Source: Streptomyces iconiensis (GTDB lineage: Bacteria > Actinomycetota > Actinomycetes > Streptomycetales > Streptomycetaceae). Taken from it: DNA of 64,000 nt. Positions 60,217 to 64,000 of the stretch are shown here, piece by piece. Each line of letters starts with the position of its first letter. Position 1 is the stretch's first letter. Location of the stretch: NCBI RefSeq assembly GCF_028657195.3, contig NZ_JANCPR020000054.1, positions 1 to 64,000 on the forward strand, given 5' to 3'. A program made the translations under genes and the position numbers. The notes under the pieces are model-generated. The model worked only from the letters and a program-made list of their open reading frames with translations. It was not told the DNA's origin and searched no databases.

Positions 60217-62058
60217 ATGTGCGGAATCACCGGGTGGGTCTCCTACGAGCGGAACCTGGTGTCCGAACGGGCGACCCTCGACGCGATGACCGAGACGATG
60301 TCGTGCCGAGGACCGGACGACAGCGGTGTCTGGGCGGCAGGGCCGGCCGCGCTGGGACACCGCAGGCTGGCCATCATCGACCTCCCAGGCGGCACCCAGC
60401 CCATGAGCGTCGACACCCCGGAGGGGCCCGTCGCGCTCGTCTACTCGGGGGAGACCTACAACTTCACCGAGCTGCGGCGCGAACTCGGCACCCGCGGACA
60501 CAGGTTCACCACCGACTCCGACACGGAGGTCGTGCTCAGGGCCTACCTGGAGTGGGGCCCCGCGCTCGCCGAGCGGCTCAACGGCATGTACGCGTTCGCC
60601 ATCTGGGACAGCCGCACCCGGCGCCTGGTCATGGTCCGCGACCGCATGGGCATCAAGCCCTTCTACTACGCCGAGACCGCCGACGGCGTCCTCTTCGGCT
60701 CCGAGCCCAAGGCCATCCTCGCCAACCCGCTCGCCCGCCGCGAAGTCGGACTCGACGGTCTGCGCGAGCTGTTCGCCTTCGTCAAGACCCCCGGCCACGC
60801 CGTGTGGGAGGGCATGCGTGAGGTCGAGCCGGGGACGGTCGTCACCGTCGGCGAGGACGGCATCCGTACCCATGTCTACTGGGAGCTGGAGACCCGCCCG
60901 CACACCGACAACAAGGACGAGTCCGTCGCCCATGTGCGCTCTCTCATGGACGACATCGTGCGCCGCCAGCTCGTCTCCGACGTGCCCCGCTGCACCCTGC
61001 TCTCCGGCGGCCTGGACTCCTCAGCCATGACGGCGCTGGCGGCCCAGCAACTGCGCGAGAGCGGCGAGACCGTACGCAGCTTCGCCGTCGACTTCGTTGG
61101 CCAGACCGAGAACTTCGTCGCCGACGAGCTGCGCGGCACCCCCGACACCCCCTTCGTCCACGATGTCGCCCGCGCCTCCGGCACCGAACACCAGGACATC
61201 GTCCTCAACTCCGACGACCTGGCCGACCCCGAGGTCCGCTCCCGCGTCATCAGGGCCAGGGACATACCCATGGGATTCGGCGACATGGACGCCTCCCTCT
61301 ACCTCCTCTTCAAGGCCATCCGCCAGCACTCCACCGTCGCGCTCTCCGGGGAGTCGGCCGACGAGGTCTTCGGCGGGTACAAGCAGTTCTTCGACCCCGA
61401 GGCACGCAAGGGCCACACCTTCCCCTGGCTCGTCCGCCTGGAAGAGCACTTCGGCGACGACGGCAGCGTCCTCAACGACTCCGTGACCAGGGCGCTCGAC
61501 CTGCCCGGATACATCGCCGACAGCTACTCGACGGCCGTCTCCGGCATCCAGCGCCTCGACGGCGAGAGCGACTTCGAATACCGGATGCGGCGCATCAGCC
61601 ACCTCCACCTCACCCGGTTCGTACGCGTCCTGCTCGACCGCAAGGACCGCGCCAGCATGGCCGTCGGGCTGGAGGTGCGGGTGCCCTTCTGTGACCACCG
61701 GCTCGTCGAGTACGTCTACAACGCGCCCTGGGAGCTGAAGTCCTTCGACGGACGCGAGAAGAGCCTGCTGCGCGAGGCGACCGCGGACGTGCTGCCCCGT
61801 TCCGTTTACGACCGGGTCAAGAGCCCCTACCCCTCCACACAGGACCCCCGATACCACACGGCGCTCCAGGACAACGTCAAGGACCTGCTCGCCAAGCCGT
61901 CCCATCAGGTCTTCGACCTCGTCAGCAAGTCCTGGCTGGAGAAGGCGGTCAAGGTCGACACCCCGCAGATCACCCAGGCGTCCCGGCGCGGCCTGGAGCG
62001 CACGCTCGACCTGGCCCTGTGGATCGACATGTACTCACCGACGCTTACACTCTCTTGA
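60217..62058 (+). CDS. asnB: glutamine-hydrolysing asparagine synthase
   Basis: A 613-residue enzyme making asparagine from aspartate, glutamine and ATP. The N-terminal glutaminase starts with the required MCGITGW, Cys2 being the nucleophile, and has SCRGPDDSG and LGHRRLAIIDL. The synthetase half has the PP-loop LLSGGLDSSAMTAL near 262, SGESADEVFGGYKQFF near 380 and a substrate segment EVRVPFCDHRLVEY near 485. Start is fixed by Cys2 and GGAGG. Relatives also occur in natural-product pathways, but the sequence fits the housekeeping type. The MarR gene follows by 29 bp. Confidence 0.95.
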   Translation: MCGITGWVSYERNLVSERATLDAMTETMSCRGPDDSGVWAAGPAALGHRRLAIIDLPGGTQPMSVDTPEGPVALVYSGETYNFTELRRELGTRGHRFTTDSDTEVVLRAYLEWGPALAERLNGMYAFAIWDSRTRRLVMVRDRMGIKPFYYAETADGVLFGSEPKAILANPLARREVGLDGLRELFAFVKTPGHAVWEGMREVEPGTVVTVGEDGIRTHVYWELETRPHTDNKDESVAHVRSLMDDIVRRQLVSDVPRCTLLSGGLDSSAMTALAAQQLRESGETVRSFAVDFVGQTENFVADELRGTPDTPFVHDVARASGTEHQDIVLNSDDLADPEVRSRVIRARDIPMGFGDMDASLYLLFKAIRQHSTVALSGESADEVFGGYKQFFDPEARKGHTFPWLVRLEEHFGDDGSVLNDSVTRALDLPGYIADSYSTAVSGIQRLDGESDFEYRMRRISHLHLTRFVRVLLDRKDRASMAVGLEVRVPFCDHRLVEYVYNAPWELKSFDGREKSLLREATADVLPRSVYDRVKSPYPSTQDPRYHTALQDNVKDLLAKPSHQVFDLVSKSWLEKAVKVDTPQITQASRRGLERTLDLALWIDMYSPTLTLS

Positions 62059-62069
62059 CCTGATCAAGA
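62053..62069. promoter_or_regulatory. TCTTGA-N5-TCAAGA palindrome at the asnB-marR junction
   Basis: Six-bp arms overlap the asnB stop codon (62056-62058) and lie about 20 bp before the MarR start. Possible MarR autoregulatory site or, less likely, a weak hairpin. Confidence 0.45.
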
Positions 62070-62087
62070 CGAGACCATGGGGGGACG

Positions 62088-62540
62088 ATGAGAGCCCAGG
62101 AAGATGCGGCACTCGAACTCGTCCTGTCGCTGCACCGGTTGCTGCGCACACTGCGCAGAGCGAGCCCGATGGGCGGGCTCCAGCCGACGCAGCTCATCGT
62201 CCTCTCCATGCTCACGGAGGCGGGCCCCAGCCGTGTCGGCGTCATCGCCGAGCGGGTCCCCTGCTCACAGCCGACGGCCACGGCCGTCGTCGCGGAGCTG
62301 GAGACCTCGGGGCTCGTCCGCAGAGAGCCCGACCCCACCGACGGCCGCGCCACCTGCGTCGCCCTCACCGACGAAGGTGCGCGCGCGCTCAGGGAGGTGG
62401 CACACGGCGAGGCCGAGGCGCTGCTCACGCGGCTGGGCTCGCTCTCCGAGAAGGAGGCGGCACAGGTGCTCGCGGCCGGCCCGCTGCTCCGGCTCCTCGC
62501 CGAGGCGGGGGGAGTGGGCGCCGCGCGCCGTACGGGCTGA
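62088..62540 (+). CDS. MarR-family transcriptional regulator
   Basis: A 150-residue winged-helix regulator: LQPTQLIVLSMLTEAGPSRV, the recognition helix VPCSQPTATAVVAELETSGL, and the wing RREPDPTDGRATCVALTDEG. It follows asnB with a GGGGGA ribosome site and may be co-transcribed. A palindrome in the junction suggests self-regulation. Its stop lies in a CCGTACGGGCTGA unit that recurs downstream. Confidence 0.92.
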   Translation: MRAQEDAALELVLSLHRLLRTLRRASPMGGLQPTQLIVLSMLTEAGPSRVGVIAERVPCSQPTATAVVAELETSGLVRREPDPTDGRATCVALTDEGARALREVAHGEAEALLTRLGSLSEKEAAQVLAAGPLLRLLAEAGGVGAARRTG

Positions 62541-62626
62541 TCCGGCCGTACGGGCCGGCCCCGTCGTACGGGTCCGGCCGTACCGCTGACCCCGCCGTAA
62601 CGCTGAGCCGCCGTACGGGCTGACCC
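62528..62626 (+). repeat. degenerate CCGTACGGGCTGA repeats from the MarR stop
   Basis: GCCGTACGGGCTGATCCG begins at about 62528 and holds the stop (62538-62540). Related units follow with CCGTACGGG or CCGTAC plus CTGA, and an almost exact copy GCCGTACGGGCTGACCC ends near 62626. Further TGAs occur at 62587, 62604 and 62621. Spacing varies, unlike the tight arrays. Confidence 0.6.
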
Positions 62627-62707
62627 ACGTGCGTGACCGGCCGGTCGGCCGGTGCTCGCGCCCTGACTCGCGTTGCCGGGGCGGCTGTCAGGCGGGTGAA
62701 GCGGTTC

Positions 62708-63427
62708 TCAGAGCGCCTTCGCCTGCGCCGGTGTGGGGGCCGTGCCGCCGAGGTGTGCGGGCAGCCACCAGGTGTCGCCCTCGTTCTTGGGCACACCGGG
62801 GTACGCGCGCTGCGCCGACTCCAGCAGCTCGTTGACGCGCTCGCGCAGCCGCTCGGTCACGCTGACCGCCGACTCGTCCTGTCCCGCGTTCACCGGCTCA
62901 CCGACCCGGATGCCGATCGGCAGGTGGTTGCGCCCGAAGTCCCGCTTGTGGCCCTTGGTCCACAGCCGCTGGGTGCCCCACAGCGCCATCGGGACCAGCG
63001 GGACCCGTGCCTCCTGCGCCAGCCGTGCCGCGCCCGACTTGAAGTCCTTGAGGGTGAACGAACGCGAGATCGTCGCCTCGGGGAAGACCCCGATGATCTC
63101 GCCGGAACGCAGCGCCTTCAGCGCGTGCGCGTAGGCGTGCTCGCCGCGCGAACGGTCCACCGGAATGTGCTTCATCGCGCGCATCAGCGGTCCGGAGACC
63201 TTGTGGCGGAAGACCGAGTCCTTGGCCATGAAACGGACCAGCCGCTTGGCGGGCCTGGCCGCCAGGCCCGTGAAGATGAAGTCGAGATAGCTGATGTGGT
63301 TGCTGACCAGGACGGCGCCGCCACGCGAGGGCACGTTCTCGGTGCCCTGGATGTCGAAGCGCAGGTCGAGTGCCTTGAACCACGCCCGTGCGGCGCCGAT
63401 CACCGGCGGGTAGAGGAGATCTGCCAC
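62708..63427 (-). CDS. 1-acyl-sn-glycerol-3-phosphate acyltransferase (PlsC family)
   Basis: A 239-residue membrane-associated acyltransferase transferring an acyl group to lysophosphatidate. Motif I is VLVSNHISYLDFIF near 40 (NHxxxxD), motif III GVFPEATISRS near 115, and motif IV VPLVPMALWGTQ near 143. It may also acylate other lipids. The GTG at 63427 is preferred because it begins VADLLYPPVIGAARAWFK and has AAGGG 9 bp upstream; a farther start would add a non-homologous tail. Confidence 0.9.
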   Translation of the reverse strand: MADLLYPPVIGAARAWFKALDLRFDIQGTENVPSRGGAVLVSNHISYLDFIFTGLAARPAKRLVRFMAKDSVFRHKVSGPLMRAMKHIPVDRSRGEHAYAHALKALRSGEIIGVFPEATISRSFTLKDFKSGAARLAQEARVPLVPMALWGTQRLWTKGHKRDFGRNHLPIGIRVGEPVNAGQDESAVSVTERLRERVNELLESAQRAYPGVPKNEGDTWWLPAHLGGTAPTPAQAKAL

Positions 63428-63760
63428 GTCGGGGGACCCTTCGTCTCGGTGCCTGGGGAGGGTTCTCCCGCCAGGAGGCTGGAACTTACGCATGCGTAAC
63501 TTCCGGCTTCCGCAGATCGTTCCCCAAAGCCCTGCTCATGGCTAGCCCATGAACGGGCCAAGACGGAGATCCTCGTCACGGGTCCACGCGCACCCGTCCG
63601 GCCTGCGAGCCGGGCCCCTCCGGCGGAAGCCTCCCCCGAAGCTCCACGGGTCTCCCCGGAAGGCGGGAAGAAACCGGGCAGGCGCAGACTTCACCGAGGG
63701 AAGAGCACGTCAGGGCGGGCGCCGTCAGGGCGGGGGAAGCACGTGAGAACGGAGGAGACG

Positions 63761-64000
63761 ATGGCCGACTGGCCGAGCGGCATGACATGGGGGACCCGCG
63801 CGACCCTCGTGCAGTTCTCCAGCGCCTTCTGCCAGCCCTGCAGGGCGACACGGCGCACCCTCGACGAGATCAGCTCCATGGTCGAGGGCGTCGCGCACAT
63901 CGAGATCGACGCCGAGGACCACCTCGACCTCGTACGCGAACTGGACATCCGGCGCACACCCACCGTGCTCGTGCTCGACGCGCAGGGGCGGATCGTCCGC
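63761..64000 (+). CDS. thioredoxin-family protein (5' part, runs off the window)
   Basis: The first 80 codons of a thioredoxin-fold protein. The active site is in QFSSAFCQPCRATRR near residue 24 (CQPC), followed by HIEIDAEDHLDLVRELDIRR and the cis-Pro loop RTPTVLVLDAQGR near 68. CQPC differs from the CGPC of classical thioredoxins and is found in actinobacterial thioredoxin-like oxidoreductases. GGAGGAG precedes the ATG at 63761; an in-frame GTG at 63743 also has a ribosome-like site. The gene continues beyond base 64000. Confidence 0.9.
   Translation, partial: MADWPSGMTWGTRATLVQFSSAFCQPCRATRRTLDEISSMVEGVAHIEIDAEDHLDLVRELDIRRTPTVLVLDAQGRIVR

Overview
The window reads as chromosomal DNA of a Streptomyces-like actinomycete. 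It is very GC-rich with strong G/C bias at third codon positions, uses many GTG starts (one probable TTG) with purine-rich ribosome sites, and encodes typical families: a glutaredoxin/mycoredoxin, an actinobacterial S-adenosylmethionine methyltransferase family, DUF5134, DUF6421, Tat and lipoprotein exports, a class I terpene synthase and a class I cholesterol oxidase. I see no rRNA, tRNA, CRISPR array, insertion sequence or phage module. The content looks like accessory chromosome, rich in regulators, hydrolases and secreted proteins.

Layout. 1-9.2 kb: end of a truncated gene, HAD phosphatase, small secreted protein, 2H phosphoesterase, glutaredoxin, two Asp-nucleophile alpha/beta hydrolases around an AraC regulator, a divergent XRE-cupin regulator, and two RibD-type reductases. 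9.6-16.4 kb: cytochrome P450, DUF1963, FUSC exporter with a hairpin leader, DinB-like protein and an orphan terpene synthase. 16.7-22 kb: small secreted protein, exported metallophosphoesterase, an MFS/TolB-like pair, lactonase. 22-28 kb (mostly minus): CbiX-like protein, GlcNAc kinase overlapping ung, sialidase-like propeller, FprA-type ferredoxin reductase. 28-38 kb: DUF6214-like protein, divergent DUF305 lipoprotein and LVIVD protein, TetR, HAD, methyltransferase, PAP2, FG-GAP lipoprotein, M56 peptidase, DUF5134. 38-46 kb: MHS transporter with amidohydrolase, HxlR with divergent quinone reductase, double Lrp with divergent 2-hydroxyacid dehydrogenase and class II aldolase. 46-55.5 kb: VOC, GNAT, GDPD, luciferase-like oxidoreductase coupled to an esterase, a DUF6421-SDR-threonine aldolase operon, and an EamA exporter divergent from a MarR repressor with two operators. 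55.9-64 kb: cholesterol oxidase, AhpD-like protein coupled to a DapB-like dehydrogenase, transglutaminase-like protein, asnB with a MarR gene, PlsC acyltransferase, and the start of a thioredoxin.

Genes work mostly as small regulator-plus-enzyme units: MarR/EamA, HxlR/quinone reductase, Lrp/dehydrogenase-aldolase, asnB/MarR and XRE/hydrolase each carry an inverted repeat or a shared divergent promoter. Several pairs overlap by 4 bp (ATGA or GTGA), which implies translational coupling.

The most unusual signal is outside the genes. At several gene ends a short tandem repeat starts at, or spans, the stop codon and copies its TGA downstream: 17 bp at 31-131, 20 bp on the minus strand at 128-167, 16 bp at 18261-18340, 29 bp at 31284-31370, 26 bp at 46254-46331, with looser versions near 47415 and 62528. 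In the tight arrays the period is not a multiple of 3, so the copied stops fall in different reading frames. A separate array of eleven 9-bp units lies at 14298-14396. All calls rest on reading the sequence; no database search was run.
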